Origin: Candidatus Hydrogenedentota bacterium
Lineage (GTDB): Bacteria > Hydrogenedentota > Hydrogenedentia > Hydrogenedentales > JAEUWI01
Assembly: GCA_016791475.1 (NCBI GenBank)
Contig: JAEUWI010000014.1
Location: forward strand, 1 to 64,000
Reading direction: 5' to 3'
DNA: 64,000 nt
Shown: positions 17,887 to 27,055 of the stretch, piece after piece
Numbering within the stretch: the stretch's first letter is position 1
Layout of the letters: the number at the start of each line of letters is the position of its first letter
The notes under the pieces: generated by a model
Told to the model about the DNA's origin: nothing
The model's input: the letters and a program-made list of their open reading frames with translations, nothing else
The model's database searches: none
Made by a program: the position numbers and the translations under genes

Positions 17887-19134
17887 TCAGGCCGCCGTCC
17901 CTTTGGCGTGAATCGACCAGTCGATTTTCTCGACTACTTCAACCGGAGTGGAGCGTACGATGAGGTCGAAGAGTTCTTCCGCCGCTTCGTTTCGAAGTCG
18001 CGGGCACCCGTGGGACTTGTAGTAGCCGATGGTTTCCGGAGCAATTGTGCCGTGAATTCCCAGGTCGGTGGGCAGGCCCTCCTCGGCCGGCACCATAGGC
18101 ATCCACCGTGTCCCGAGTTCATTGGCGGGGTCGTTGGGCGGAACCGGCGTTCCATTGGGGCGAAACCAGGTCGGGTCTTTCTGTTTGTTGCCGATGGTGT
18201 ACTTCCCGAGGGTGGTCTCGTATCCCGGCATTCCCAATCCGGTGGGATAGAGCTTAAAAGGCCCCTGGTTGTCCATCAGGTAGAGCCTGCAGGTACTGCG
18301 CTCCACGATAATGCGGAAGTCCTTGGGGGTATGTTTCAGGCGCTGGCCGGGATGAAGGTTGCCCGCGTCCGAGATTCCATTCGCGCGTAAGAGCAGGCCC
18401 TGGGTGGTGTTAAGTTTGATGCCGATGCTGGTCATGGTATCGCCGGACTCGACGGTGTAGTACTTACTCTCGGGCGTTTCGAGCTGGCCGAATATGAGAG
18501 ATATGTTGAGCCGACCCATTTCTTCCAGGGCGTGCATCCAGGTTTCCGATTCAATCGGGGCGTCGTTCAGGGCATCGCGGTAATAGTCCCGCGCGACGAC
18601 GGGTCCTTGCTTCTTTTCGGCCAGGCGCCCCAGCCCGATCAAGGCGGGCGCCTTCAGGCCTTTAGGCGAGGCCTTGATAATTTCTTCGTACTGTTTCCGC
18701 GCTTCCTCCACGCGATCCTGTCGTTCGAGGGCTTCTCCAAAGGAAGCGGCAAGCACGGGATAGTCGGGACTGTTGGGGTAGTCGGAAAGGGCGGACTGCA
18801 AGAGTTCGCCGGCGAGGGGCCAGGCGCCCGCTTCCCGGGCGAGGTCGATACGCATGCGCAGCAGGTCGTAGCGCCGTTCGGGATTGCTCTCCGAGGCGAG
18901 CCCTTCATCCAGGAGGGCGGCGGCGGCGGCGGCGTCCCCGCCCTCGCGCTGCTGCCGGGCTTCGGCGAGAATATCCCGGGGCGCCGCGCCGGGCACCCAA
19001 CTCTGCCAGAGCCCCTTGACATGGGGATAGGCCTGGACTACGGCCACGAGCGCCACACAAGCGATTGCCGCCCGAAAAAAATAGCGAAACATGCCCGGCT
19101 TGCTGGGCCGGTTTGGCGTGTATTGAGATACCAT
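17887..19134 (-). CDS. LysM-containing L,D-transpeptidase (YkuD) with TPR-like region
   Basis: A 415-residue envelope protein. One N-terminal membrane segment (about residues 17-38, FFRAAIACVALVAVV) is followed by a helical TPR-like region (about 55-215), a LysM peptidoglycan-binding domain (about 224-268, YYTVESGDTMTSIGIKLN) and a YkuD catalytic domain to the end. The catalytic signature is HGTIAPETIGYYKSHGCPRL, with the nucleophilic Cys near residue 377. The enzyme should form 3-3 crosslinks in peptidoglycan or attach proteins to it. It is encoded behind the Ser/Thr kinase gene with a 16-bp gap, suggesting cotranscription. The start has only a weak ribosome-binding site. Confidence 0.92.
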   Translation of the reverse strand: MVSQYTPNRPSKPGMFRYFFRAAIACVALVAVVQAYPHVKGLWQSWVPGAAPRDILAEARQQREGGDAAAAAALLDEGLASESNPERRYDLLRMRIDLAREAGAWPLAGELLQSALSDYPNSPDYPVLAASFGEALERQDRVEEARKQYEEIIKASPKGLKAPALIGLGRLAEKKQGPVVARDYYRDALNDAPIESETWMHALEEMGRLNISLIFGQLETPESKYYTVESGDTMTSIGIKLNTTQGLLLRANGISDAGNLHPGQRLKHTPKDFRIIVERSTCRLYLMDNQGPFKLYPTGLGMPGYETTLGKYTIGNKQKDPTWFRPNGTPVPPNDPANELGTRWMPMVPAEEGLPTDLGIHGTIAPETIGYYKSHGCPRLRNEAAEELFDLIVRSTPVEVVEKIDWSIHAKGTAA

Positions 19135-19150
19135 TTGAACTACCAGGCGG

Positions 19151-20104
19151 TCAGATTCTGGACTCGGCCATTCTAGAGAGGTCCATCAGCATTTCGGTGA
19201 CGGATTGATAGCGGCGATCGAGCGGGCGACGGAGTGCTTTGAGAATGATGCGGTCCAAGAGCGGGGAAACTTCTTTATTGTACGTGGACGGCGGCTCGAA
19301 TTTGTACTTACGGTCGCAGATCTGTTTCTGGATAGCCCGTGTGTCGTTGCCGTCACAGGGGTGGCGGCCGGTAAAGAGTTCGTACATGGTGATACCGAAG
19401 GAGAAGATGTCCGAACGCGCGTCGAGTTTCTGCTTGGTCAACTGCTCGGGCGACATGTAAAGTCGCGTGCCGCCGCTTTCCTTCATCCACCGCGTGCGCC
19501 AGTTGGCATTGGACTTCGAAAGACCAAAGTCCACGATCTTTACCTGGGAGCCATCGCGCGAGAAAAGGAAGTTGGCGGGCTTGATATCGCGGTGCACGAC
19601 ATTATTCTGGTGGAGGAAATCGAGCCCCTGACAAAGACGGATGCAGAGGTCGATCATCTGCGCCATGCTCAGGTCGCGATCATGGATGTGTTTTTTCAAG
19701 TCGTAGCCGTCGATATACTCCATGAGCAGACAGCGGCGCTTGTTCCCGGCGCGATCCTCCTGGATTACGATTTCCTTGTGCATCTTGATGATCGTCGGGT
19801 GATTCAACTCGGCGGCGATGAGAATTTCGCGGCCGAGATAGTCGCGCTTCTTCTTGCGCTTGTCCAGATCGTAGCGACGGTCCAGCACCTTGATGGCGAT
19901 AGTGCGGTCATTGGCGCGGTCGATGGCCTTGTACACGGTTCCCATACCGCCGCTGCCAATGGGCGCGATAATCTCATAGGGTCCAACGTGCGTCAGTTCG
20001 AACTGGGACTCGTCCCCGGTTTCGAAGCCCGGTTTCCCGTCTTCACCCGAGGAGGGGTTGTTCGCTGCTGCAAGTGCCTTCTTTCTTCTGCCAAACCATC
20101 TCAT
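19151..20104 (-). CDS. Ser/Thr protein kinase, cytoplasmic, no sensor domain
   Basis: A 317-residue Hanks-type kinase. The Gly-rich loop IGSGGMGTVYKA is at residues 49-60, the ATP-binding Lys at 72, the catalytic HRDIKPAN at 171-178, DFG at 192-194 and the SGGTRLYMSPEQL activation segment follows. It ends soon after the C-lobe. No membrane helix or PASTA repeat follows, unlike PknB-type kinases. A PASTA protein with a membrane anchor but no kinase is encoded at 46871-47899. The neighbours are a MoxR ATPase upstream and an L,D-transpeptidase downstream, so control of envelope remodelling is a reasonable inference. The ribosome-binding site GGGAG is 7 bp from the ATG. Confidence 0.94.
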   Translation of the reverse strand: MRWFGRRKKALAAANNPSSGEDGKPGFETGDESQFELTHVGPYEIIAPIGSGGMGTVYKAIDRANDRTIAIKVLDRRYDLDKRKKKRDYLGREILIAAELNHPTIIKMHKEIVIQEDRAGNKRRCLLMEYIDGYDLKKHIHDRDLSMAQMIDLCIRLCQGLDFLHQNNVVHRDIKPANFLFSRDGSQVKIVDFGLSKSNANWRTRWMKESGGTRLYMSPEQLTKQKLDARSDIFSFGITMYELFTGRHPCDGNDTRAIQKQICDRKYKFEPPSTYNKEVSPLLDRIILKALRRPLDRRYQSVTEMLMDLSRMAESRI

Positions 20105-20163
20105 AGGATGCTCCCGATTAAGTACGCTCCGATCATAGGGACATTCAGCACCCTAATTCAATG

Positions 20164-21129
20164 TCATGGTGCCCCCCCCTTCCACGAGGCGACGCCGGCG
20201 GGCACGGCAACCTCTTTCATGAGGTCGTTCAACACCAGATCGGTGGTAACGCGGCGCAACCGGCTCTCGGGATTGAGGATGAGCCGATGTTGCAAAACGG
20301 GCACGACCAGGACCTTGATATCGTCCGGAATGACGTAGCTCCGCCCCTGCACCGCGGCCAGGGCCTGTGCCGCGCGAAAGAGCATGATAGAGGCCCGGGG
20401 GCTTCCCCCGAGCGTCAGGTGGGTCGAGTCCCGGGTGCGATTGACCAGGCGAACGATGTAGTCGCGCACTTTCTCGTGGACGAATATTTCTTTGATGGAC
20501 TGCTGCATCCGCTGGATCGTCTCGGCGTCTGTAACCGCCTGGAGCGAATCGATGGGGTGCGCAATGCGTGTATTCTCAAGGATTTTCAGCTCCGCCATCA
20601 TGTTGGGATAGCCGACGGAGAGGCGCATCATGAAACGATCCAACTGGGCTTCGGGAAGGGGAAAAGTGCCCTCGTGCTCCACGGGGTTCTGCGTGGCGAA
20701 GACGGTGAAGGGCTGGGCCAGCTTGTAGGTGCGACCGTCCACGGAGACCTGACCTTCGGCCATGGCTTCCAACAAAGCCGACTGGGTCCGGGGCGTCGCC
20801 CGGTTTATTTCGTCCGCCACCAGCACCTGGGAAAAAATGGGCCCCCGGCGGAACTCGAAATCCTGTCGTTGCTGGTTGTAGATGGACACACCGCTTATGT
20901 CGCTGGGGAGCAAATCGGGCGTGCACTGGATGCGATTGAAGGAGCAGCCGCTGGACACGGCGAAGGCCCGGGCCAACATGGTCTTGGCAACGCCGGGCAC
21001 GTCTTCGAGCAGGACGTGGCCTCCCGCCAGGTAGGCGGCCAGCGCACTCTTGACCACCTGGGGCTTGTCCAGGATGACGCGCTCCACGTTGGCAATGAGA
21101 TCTTTGATAATCTGTCGAAATCCGGCCAC
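20164..21129 (-). CDS. MoxR-type AAA+ ATPase
   Basis: About 321 residues. I choose the GTG at 21127-21129 because GGAAGGG is 7 bp upstream; the longer frame to 21198 would run into the intergenic region. Walker A is degenerate-looking but family-typical (EDVPGVAKT), Walker B is VLVADEINRA, and ATPRTQSALLEAMAEGQVSVDG and FATQNPVEHEGTFPLPEAQLDRF are MoxR hallmarks. MoxR proteins act as chaperone-like remodelling factors and usually sit beside DUF58 and VWA-domain genes. Neither partner is present here: the next same-strand genes are the kinase and the L,D-transpeptidase. Confidence 0.94.
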   Translation of the reverse strand: MAGFRQIIKDLIANVERVILDKPQVVKSALAAYLAGGHVLLEDVPGVAKTMLARAFAVSSGCSFNRIQCTPDLLPSDISGVSIYNQQRQDFEFRRGPIFSQVLVADEINRATPRTQSALLEAMAEGQVSVDGRTYKLAQPFTVFATQNPVEHEGTFPLPEAQLDRFMMRLSVGYPNMMAELKILENTRIAHPIDSLQAVTDAETIQRMQQSIKEIFVHEKVRDYIVRLVNRTRDSTHLTLGGSPRASIMLFRAAQALAAVQGRSYVIPDDIKVLVVPVLQHRLILNPESRLRRVTTDLVLNDLMKEVAVPAGVASWKGGAP

Positions 21130-21228
21130 AATCAAACCCTTCCTGTGAAACAGTTTGGGAGGATAATACATGGGTTGAGCGGGAGAAGCAACCCGCAAGT
21201 TTTCACGGTTCGACGTATTTTGACCGGG

Positions 21229-21257
21229 TTGACAGGTCCCGCCAGGGCTGCTATGCT
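21229..21257 (+). promoter_or_regulatory. Strong sigma-70-like promoter of the STN/Gly-rich protein
   Basis: A perfect TTGACA box (21229-21234), 17-bp spacer and TATGCT (21252-21257) precede the ATG at 21310 by about 45 nt of leader. It is the best consensus promoter I find in the window. Confidence 0.75.
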
Positions 21258-21309
21258 GAACTTGTGTCGTTCAGATGAAATCGTGAACCCAACCCGAGGG
21301 GATCATCCC

Positions 21310-22254
21310 ATGTTTAGCCCTCCCACTGGCTGGAAATACCTCACAGCCGTCACCCTTGTTGCCGCGCTGCCAACATTCAGCCCCGCCGATGAAATTACCG
21401 TAGACGGTGTCCACCACAAAGACGTGTACGTCCGATCGACGGCGCGCATGTATTACATCCAGACGCCGGACGATGGCAAGGTGCTCTCCGTCCTGCGCGA
21501 GGACGTGGCGCCAGAGTCTGTCGTCATCACGGCGGACGAAGGCGAACGGGCGGCCCTGCTCGCGCGGTGGAAATCGAACAATTCGGGCGAGAAGCAGGCG
21601 GCGAAAGTGCGCGACGCGATGGCCGATGCGGCCTCTTCCGAAGCTCAGGCGGCCTCATCCCCCACGACCCTCCAGGGCCGGGGCACGGGCGTGGGCGCGG
21701 AAATGCGGGCCATGCGTTCCAATGGGTATATCCCCTACATCAAGCTCAAAGATGTGCCCCTGGGTCAGGCGCTGGACGCTCTTCTGCGTCCCCTTGGTCT
21801 GGACTACAAGGTCTATGGCGACATTGTTTACATCAGTTCGCCGGAGTTGCTCCAGCGTGAAGCGCCGGGCGGCATGGTGACCCGCAGCTATGCCTACAAC
21901 GGAAACGACACACTGCACAAGATTGTGCTCCGCAATCAGTTTGGTGTGTCATCCATCCCGCAGATGGGTGGCCTGGGCGGTGGCTTCGGCGGCCAGCAGG
22001 GCTTTGGCGGTGGCTTCGGCACGCCGGGGGCGGCCGGTGGTCAAGGCGGCTTTGGTGGTCAGGGCGCCGGCGGGTTTGGCGGAGGTGGGGGCGGTGGATT
22101 TGGCGGGGGCGGGGGTGGCGGATTTGGTGGGGGTGGCGGCGGCGGCGATGTAACCGGAACCAGCAACATCAGTGATCTGTTTTCCACCATCGATGATCGC
22201 TTGGTGGGCGAAGCCCCTGCGCAGATTGGCAGCGGATACTACTTCCAGGATTAA
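21310..22254 (+). CDS. Secreted STN-domain protein with Gly-rich C-terminus
   Basis: A 314-residue protein with the start at ATG 21310 behind GAGGGG. A signal peptide covers about residues 1-28. Residues 29-90 form a small beta-rich region. Around 140-185 the segment GYIPYIKLKDVPLGQALDALLRPLGLDYKV, then YGDIVYISSPELL, matches the STN fold found at the N-termini of secretins and TonB receptors. The C-terminal 100 residues are low complexity, dominated by FGGGG, GFGGQ and related repeats, ending in a short charged tail. No secretin barrel is present, so it is not a channel. Strong promoter, export and Gly-rich tail suggest an abundant surface or periplasmic protein; role unknown. It diverges from the MoxR gene. 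Confidence 0.7.
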   Translation: MFSPPTGWKYLTAVTLVAALPTFSPADEITVDGVHHKDVYVRSTARMYYIQTPDDGKVLSVLREDVAPESVVITADEGERAALLARWKSNNSGEKQAAKVRDAMADAASSEAQAASSPTTLQGRGTGVGAEMRAMRSNGYIPYIKLKDVPLGQALDALLRPLGLDYKVYGDIVYISSPELLQREAPGGMVTRSYAYNGNDTLHKIVLRNQFGVSSIPQMGGLGGGFGGQQGFGGGFGTPGAAGGQGGFGGQGAGGFGGGGGGGFGGGGGGGFGGGGGGGDVTGTSNISDLFSTIDDRLVGEAPAQIGSGYYFQD

Positions 22255-22270
22255 GCCCGGCCTAACCGGA

Positions 22271-22313
22271 TGAGGCGCGGCCCCCAAGGTGGGGAACCGC
22301 GCCTCACGTTTTT
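22271..22313 (+). terminator. Rho-independent terminator of the STN/Gly-rich gene
   Basis: TGAGGCGCGG (22271-22280) pairs with CCGCGCCTCA (22297-22306), followed by CG and five T. It lies between convergent genes and protects the aldo-keto reductase gene from read-through. Confidence 0.85.
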
Positions 22314-22321
22314 GGGGGAAC

Positions 22322-23302
22322 CTACCAGCCCCGCTGCTTCATAGCGTTCATGGATTCGCGGTCGGTGGCGCGGGGCGGGTCGACCGAGAGTGCGGTCACT
22401 TCTTGACGCGCTTCCAGGCTCAAGCGGTGATCCAGACAGGTCAGTGTATTTTCGAATTGTTCCAGGGTCCGGGCGCCGAAAAGGGCTGAAGTTACGAGGG
22501 GGTGGCTCATGACCCAGGCCAGCGCCAGGGCGGCGGGTGACACGCCTTTTTCTTTCGCATAGGCCACGAAGCGCTGGGTGATTTCAACGTATTGGGGGTT
22601 GTCATAGCGCTGACGATACATCTCGGCCTCCTTCAGTCGGCCCGAGCCTCCTTCGAGGTACTTTCCGGTGAGGAGTCCCGCGCCCAGGGCGTTGTACGGC
22701 ACCACGGCAAAGCCTTCGTACTCCGCCATGGGCAGGATTTCCACTTCGACCTGGCGCTTCACGAGGCTGTACATGGGTTGAACCACGGAAATCGGCGCGA
22801 AGCCACGGGCTTCGGCGGTGGCTTGCGCGCGCAGGGTCTGCCACGCGGAAAAATTGGACACTCCGGCGTAGTGGACCTTGCCCTGCTCGATCAGGGTGTT
22901 CAGCGCGCCCATGGATTGCTCGATGGAGACGTTTTCGTCCCAGTGGTGCAGGTAGACAATATCGATGTAGTCGGTCTGAAGCCGTTTCAGGGATTTCTCA
23001 ACCGAGCGAATGATATTGCGCCGGGAAATGCCCTGATCGTTCATGCCGCCGCCGCTGGGAAAGAAAACTTTGGAGGTGAGTATGATCTGATCGCGATGGG
23101 GCCCAATCCAACGCCCCACGATCTCCTCGGTCTTTCCCAGATTGTAGTTGTGCGCGGCATCGAAGAAATTGATGCCCGCTTCGAGGGCCCGCTCCATGAG
23201 GGCTTGCGAGGTCTTTTCGTCCGCCTCATTGCCGAAGGTCATGGTGCCCAGGCACAGCTCGGAAACCAGCAATCCGGTTTTTCCCAATCGATTGTATTCC
23301 AT
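22322..23302 (-). CDS. Aldo/keto reductase
   Basis: A 326-residue NADPH-dependent oxidoreductase of the AKR superfamily, closest in appearance to YajO/YhdN-like enzymes. The catalytic tetrad is intact: Asp48, Tyr53, Lys78 and His119/120 (VYLHHWDE). The barrel C-terminus has the usual cofactor region LFGARTLEQFENTL. AAGGAA lies 8 bp before the ATG. Substrate cannot be told from sequence; small aldehydes or sugar-derived carbonyls are typical. It is a single transcription unit facing the terminator of the neighbouring gene. Confidence 0.93.
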   Translation of the reverse strand: MEYNRLGKTGLLVSELCLGTMTFGNEADEKTSQALMERALEAGINFFDAAHNYNLGKTEEIVGRWIGPHRDQIILTSKVFFPSGGGMNDQGISRRNIIRSVEKSLKRLQTDYIDIVYLHHWDENVSIEQSMGALNTLIEQGKVHYAGVSNFSAWQTLRAQATAEARGFAPISVVQPMYSLVKRQVEVEILPMAEYEGFAVVPYNALGAGLLTGKYLEGGSGRLKEAEMYRQRYDNPQYVEITQRFVAYAKEKGVSPAALALAWVMSHPLVTSALFGARTLEQFENTLTCLDHRLSLEARQEVTALSVDPPRATDRESMNAMKQRGW

Positions 23303-23334
23303 GGTGGGTTCCTTTCATCACGGGCGCGACGAGA

Positions 23335-23370
23335 TATGTGGGTCGTATGGGTCTTATGGTGTGTGGGTAT
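23335..23370. repeat. Degenerate 9-mer repeat, 4 units
   Basis: TATGTGGGT, CGTATGGGT, CTTATGGTG and TGTGGGTAT follow one another between the divergent aldo-keto reductase and DUF2851 genes. This is a decayed copy of the family at 2-55. Confidence 0.65.
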
Positions 23371-23489
23371 GTCTGCTCAACGGGGCGGCTATTTCAGGTT
23401 GTCCGCCGAGGCGCGCTATAGTACCATGGTCCTGGCGGGCGCATCACCCGTCGGCGGCTTTGGTCAGTGATCGCGGCAATGGGCGGGAC

Positions 23490-24938
23490 ATGGACAAACA
23501 ATTTCTGGCAGATGGCTACCTGGAGGCCCTGGCCTGGCGCGACGGCCTCACCCCGCGTGCGGCCGAGGCGGTACCGGAACGCGTGGTGCAGCAGTTGTGG
23601 TACGACCGAACGCGGAACGCGGGCCTGCTGAGCACCCTGGAAGGGCACCAGCTTGAGGTGGTCTCGCCGGGCTGGTGGAATTTCTGCGCGGGTCCGGACT
23701 TTCAAGGGGCGCAATTGCGCTTCAACGGAACCCTTTTCAAGGGCGATGTGGAAGTCCACCTGGACCAGGCCGCCTGGCGACATCACGGCCATGATCGGGA
23801 CCCGCGCTACAACAACGTTCTGCTTCACGTCCTGCTGAATTCGCCACCGAATCCCATGCCGGTGTTGACCCATTCCGGTCGCGCCCTCCCCCACTTCGTC
23901 CTGAAATCATTGCCGAGCGTGGAAGAGAGCGTGGGACAACTCTTCGACGTGGAGGAGCACCCGGAGCTCGCGCCGCGCGCGCACGGAAGCTGCAATCGAT
24001 TTTTTGCGCAGGGCGCGCCGGAAGCCCTGACGGGTTTCCTGCCGCTGGCCGGCGACTGGCGCATGCTGAACAAGGCGCGGCGCATGGAGGAGCAGATCGC
24101 GGCGGTGGGTCCGGACCAGGCGGCCTACGAGGCCATTTTCGGCGCGCTGGGTTATCGCAACTTTACGGTGCCCTTCCAGCGACTGGCCCGCGCCCTGCCC
24201 TATGAACGGGCCGCCCAGTTGAGTCGACAGGAACCTCACCTGCTGGAGGCGGCCTTGCTCCACCTGTCGGGGCTGCTGCCCGACCAGTCGACCGGCGAGG
24301 CCAAGGCAGTGCCGCATCTGGAGCGCCTCCACGCGCTTCGCGCGGAGCACCTGACCACGCTTCGTTCGCTGCCCCTGGAATGGCCACTGGCCGGGGTGCG
24401 CCCGAACAATTATCCGAGCCGCCGTATCGCGGGAGCGGCGGGCCTGATCGGGCGCGTAGCCCGGGATGGCCTCGTTTCCTCGCTGGAGCGGCTGTGGCGT
24501 GAGCATGCCGGGCCGACGGCGTTGCGAAAGGCCTTTGAAGGGATCTTTCCCCGCCCGCTGGGTTTCTGGTCGCGCCACTATCGCTTCGACGGCCCGACGC
24601 TGGCGAAAGCGACGGCGGTGGTGGGTACGGGGCGGGTGCGCTCAATTATCGGCAACATTTTCGTGCCCCTGGCGCTGGCGCGGGCGCGGATGGCGGGCGA
24701 TCAGAGTTGGGAAGAGCAGATCTTCACCTTCTATCGAGCGTTGCCGCTGGAGCCGGACAACCATGTCTATCAACGCATGGCCCCGCGCGTACTGGGCGAT
24801 ACGAAGCTCCGGCTTAACTTCCGCCTGCAGCAGGGCCTGCTCCAGATGCACGAGGACTGGTGCCGGAACAATCCGAGCTGTCGCGATTGCGCGCTGCTGG
24901 CCTATCTGGAGCGAGGCGCGCGCGCCTCAATCACATAG
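23490..24938 (+). CDS. DUF2851 family protein
   Basis: About 482 residues from ATG 23490. The frame is open further upstream, but there it crosses the repeat and the intergenic region. The N-terminal segment LVVSPGWWNFCAGPDFQGAQL-like (GWWNFCAGPDFQGA in this protein), GDVEVHLDQAAWRHHGH and HDRDPRYNNVLLHV are the recognisable DUF2851 block, with several conserved His/Asp/Glu that look like a metal site; nuclease-like activity has been suggested for such folds but is not established. A C-terminal Cys pair occurs in NNPSCRDCALL. The last 37 bp overlap the end of the M14 peptidase gene on the other strand. Confidence 0.8.
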   Translation: MDKQFLADGYLEALAWRDGLTPRAAEAVPERVVQQLWYDRTRNAGLLSTLEGHQLEVVSPGWWNFCAGPDFQGAQLRFNGTLFKGDVEVHLDQAAWRHHGHDRDPRYNNVLLHVLLNSPPNPMPVLTHSGRALPHFVLKSLPSVEESVGQLFDVEEHPELAPRAHGSCNRFFAQGAPEALTGFLPLAGDWRMLNKARRMEEQIAAVGPDQAAYEAIFGALGYRNFTVPFQRLARALPYERAAQLSRQEPHLLEAALLHLSGLLPDQSTGEAKAVPHLERLHALRAEHLTTLRSLPLEWPLAGVRPNNYPSRRIAGAAGLIGRVARDGLVSSLERLWREHAGPTALRKAFEGIFPRPLGFWSRHYRFDGPTLAKATAVVGTGRVRSIIGNIFVPLALARARMAGDQSWEEQIFTFYRALPLEPDNHVYQRMAPRVLGDTKLRLNFRLQQGLLQMHEDWCRNNPSCRDCALLAYLERGARASIT

Positions 24939-25957
24939 TCGAGGGCGTGGACGATCATGGCGAACTGAAGGGCTACCTGCGAACCCAGAGACAGGGTGCG
25001 CAGCTTGAAGTCCGCCGCGAGTTTGACCAGCGCCTCCGGTGTACCCACCGCGCGGGCCACGTTGAGGGCGTCCCGAAAACGATAGAGCACGGGATCGTCC
25101 AGGGCGGGAGGAACATCGAGCAGGAAAAGGGGCAATTCCGAAACCATGCAGAGGGGGTCGTCCCCGGTTTTCATGGCCATTTCCATGGAGCTGGGAAGAA
25201 ATCTTGCCGCCATGTCGGTATCGCCCAGCCCGAGGAAATGCTCTTTCATGGCCGTGCTGGTGGGGGTGGTGGAGAATCCCTGCCCGATGCGGGAGAAGCC
25301 TTTCTCGCCGTTGCGCTCCAGCTCCATCAGGGGCAGGCCCCCGTCGCGGCACAGCCTTGTCAGGGAGTCCATTAAAGCCTGGCATCGCGTAGCCCAGGGC
25401 GCGTTGATCAGAAACCACATGCCTTCGGCCCACGCCATGCCGTGGAGCGAGAAATGGGCAACCACCGGGCCGTGGCGCCAGAGGAAAGGGATGGCGGCGC
25501 GACACTCCGGGCGGGCCTCGGCGTCTTCAGAGAATCCGAACTCCACATCATCGCCCGGCAATTCGCGAACGGTATGGGCGAGGTAGGTCTGGAAGTCCGG
25601 GCAGGTGGAAAACCAGGCGCGGTTCAGGTCCGCGCCATCGGGGTTCATCTGGGGAGCGACCCGAAAGGTAAAGGCCTCAAGCAGGTGCGGCGCGTGGGTC
25701 CGAAGAAGTCGTGGAAGGGCTTGCGCGGTCATGGGGCCGACGGGTTCGTCGGCGTGGCAGCCCGCCGTGATGGAGACGAGCAGGGGGCCGGAACCCGCCA
25801 CGTAGCCAAAGAGCGGCTGGCCTTTCCGGGACTCGCCGATCAAGCTGACACACAGTCCGGGCTGCGCGTCGAGGCATTCGCCCACCGCAACAGCGTCGCG
25901 AAAGGCGATGTCTTCCGGGCTTATCACGATACCCGTCGGGTGGATCAGACTCGGCAT
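24902..25957 (-). CDS. M14-family metallocarboxypeptidase-like protein
   Basis: About 351 residues, starting at ATG 25957 with AGAGG upstream; an ATG five codons earlier has no site. The zinc motif HxxE is present in ITAGCHADEPVGP (His68, Glu71), substrate-binding NPDGADLNR follows (Arg113), and a third ligand is likely in HFSLHGMAW. This resembles the succinylglutamate desuccinylase/carboxypeptidase A branch of M14. No signal peptide is seen, so it probably acts in the cytoplasm on peptides or N-acyl amino acids. It converges on the DUF2851 gene with a 37-bp overlap. Confidence 0.82.
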   Translation of the reverse strand: MPSLIHPTGIVISPEDIAFRDAVAVGECLDAQPGLCVSLIGESRKGQPLFGYVAGSGPLLVSITAGCHADEPVGPMTAQALPRLLRTHAPHLLEAFTFRVAPQMNPDGADLNRAWFSTCPDFQTYLAHTVRELPGDDVEFGFSEDAEARPECRAAIPFLWRHGPVVAHFSLHGMAWAEGMWFLINAPWATRCQALMDSLTRLCRDGGLPLMELERNGEKGFSRIGQGFSTTPTSTAMKEHFLGLGDTDMAARFLPSSMEMAMKTGDDPLCMVSELPLFLLDVPPALDDPVLYRFRDALNVARAVGTPEALVKLAADFKLRTLSLGSQVALQFAMIVHALDYVIEARAPRSR

Positions 25958-25981
25958 GTCGCGACCTCTCATTCCGCCGGA

Positions 25982-27055
25982 TCAGGTGGCGGGCCTGGGT
26001 GCGGGGAGTTCAACATTCATGGACGTGCCGCCGCCAACGCGTGGCTCCATCCAGATCTTGCCCTTGTGTTCGTGGGCAATGCCGTAGGCCACGCTGAGCC
26101 CGAGTCCCATGCCCTCGCCAAAAGGTCGGGTTGAAAAGAAGGGGTCAAAGATTTTGTAACGCACGGTCTCCGGAATTCCGGGGCCGTTATCCGCCACTTG
26201 AATGTGAATACTGCCCTCGGTCATCGCGGTCATCACCCAGACGTTGCGGCGGGACTCGGGCACTTCCAGAAGGGCCTGATGGGCATTGTGCACGAGATTC
26301 AGGAAGAGGCGGCGTATGGCGTCCGGCTGAGCCAGAATGAGGGGCACGGCGCTGTCGTAGTAGGCGTGGATTTTCACGTGGTCGACCCGCATCTGGTAGG
26401 CGCGCAGAGAGACGACTTCCTCCACCAGGCTGTTCAGATTGACGGTCTCCAGTTTCTTACCGTAGCTGCGGGTGAACGTCAGCATGTTGGCGATGATCTT
26501 GGCGCAGCGATCCGCCTCCTCGGCAATCAGGGCGGCGCGCTGCTTGCGCCTGGGTTCCATTTCGGAGGACAGGAGCAATTCGGCATAGCCCAGGATGGCC
26601 GTCATGGGGTTGTTGAGTTCATGGGCGATACCGGCCACGACGTTGTCCATCGCGGCCAGTTTTTCCGCCTGAAGGCATTCGCGTTCGAGGTTGACGCGCA
26701 CGGTCAGATCGGTGATGAGCGCAAGCCAGCAGGCGCCGACGTCGTCCGGCTCGGGGAGGGGCAGGAAAACGATTTCTACGGGTAGCTCCGCGCCAAAGGG
26801 GGTACTTGCCGAATAGGTTCCATCGATGGGATCGCCCACATCCGAGGAAACAAAGCGCGGATCGAGGCGAATCCCGTCTTCGCCTTCCGCGGCACGGAGT
26901 GCGAGTCCAATCAGATCCTCGGGCTTTCGCGCACCGAACAAGGTGGCGGCTCTCCGATTGGATTGGAGCACCCGATAGGATTGATCGAGCTGGAGCAGCC
27001 CCTGGGAACAGTTCTCTACGAGTAAATCGGTATACCTGGCGGCCCAATGCGTCAA
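25982..27055 (-). CDS. PAS-domain sensor histidine kinase, soluble
   Basis: A 357-residue protein. A PAS domain (about residues 8-125) is followed by a dimerisation/phosphoacceptor domain with the H-box AGIAHELNNPM (about 142-152) and an ATPase domain with N-box NLVHNAHQAL, G1 VADNGPGIPE and G2 GMGLGLSVAYGI. The HELNNP form is typical of NtrB/AtoS-like kinases. There is no transmembrane segment, so the signal is probably cytoplasmic. The start is TTG (27053-27055), supported by GGGAG 8 bp upstream. No response regulator gene lies beside it. The 143-bp spacer upstream shows nothing of note. Confidence 0.93.
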   Translation of the reverse strand: MTHWAARYTDLLVENCSQGLLQLDQSYRVLQSNRRAATLFGARKPEDLIGLALRAAEGEDGIRLDPRFVSSDVGDPIDGTYSASTPFGAELPVEIVFLPLPEPDDVGACWLALITDLTVRVNLERECLQAEKLAAMDNVVAGIAHELNNPMTAILGYAELLLSSEMEPRRKQRAALIAEEADRCAKIIANMLTFTRSYGKKLETVNLNSLVEEVVSLRAYQMRVDHVKIHAYYDSAVPLILAQPDAIRRLFLNLVHNAHQALLEVPESRRNVWVMTAMTEGSIHIQVADNGPGIPETVRYKIFDPFFSTRPFGEGMGLGLSVAYGIAHEHKGKIWMEPRVGGGTSMNVELPAPRPAT

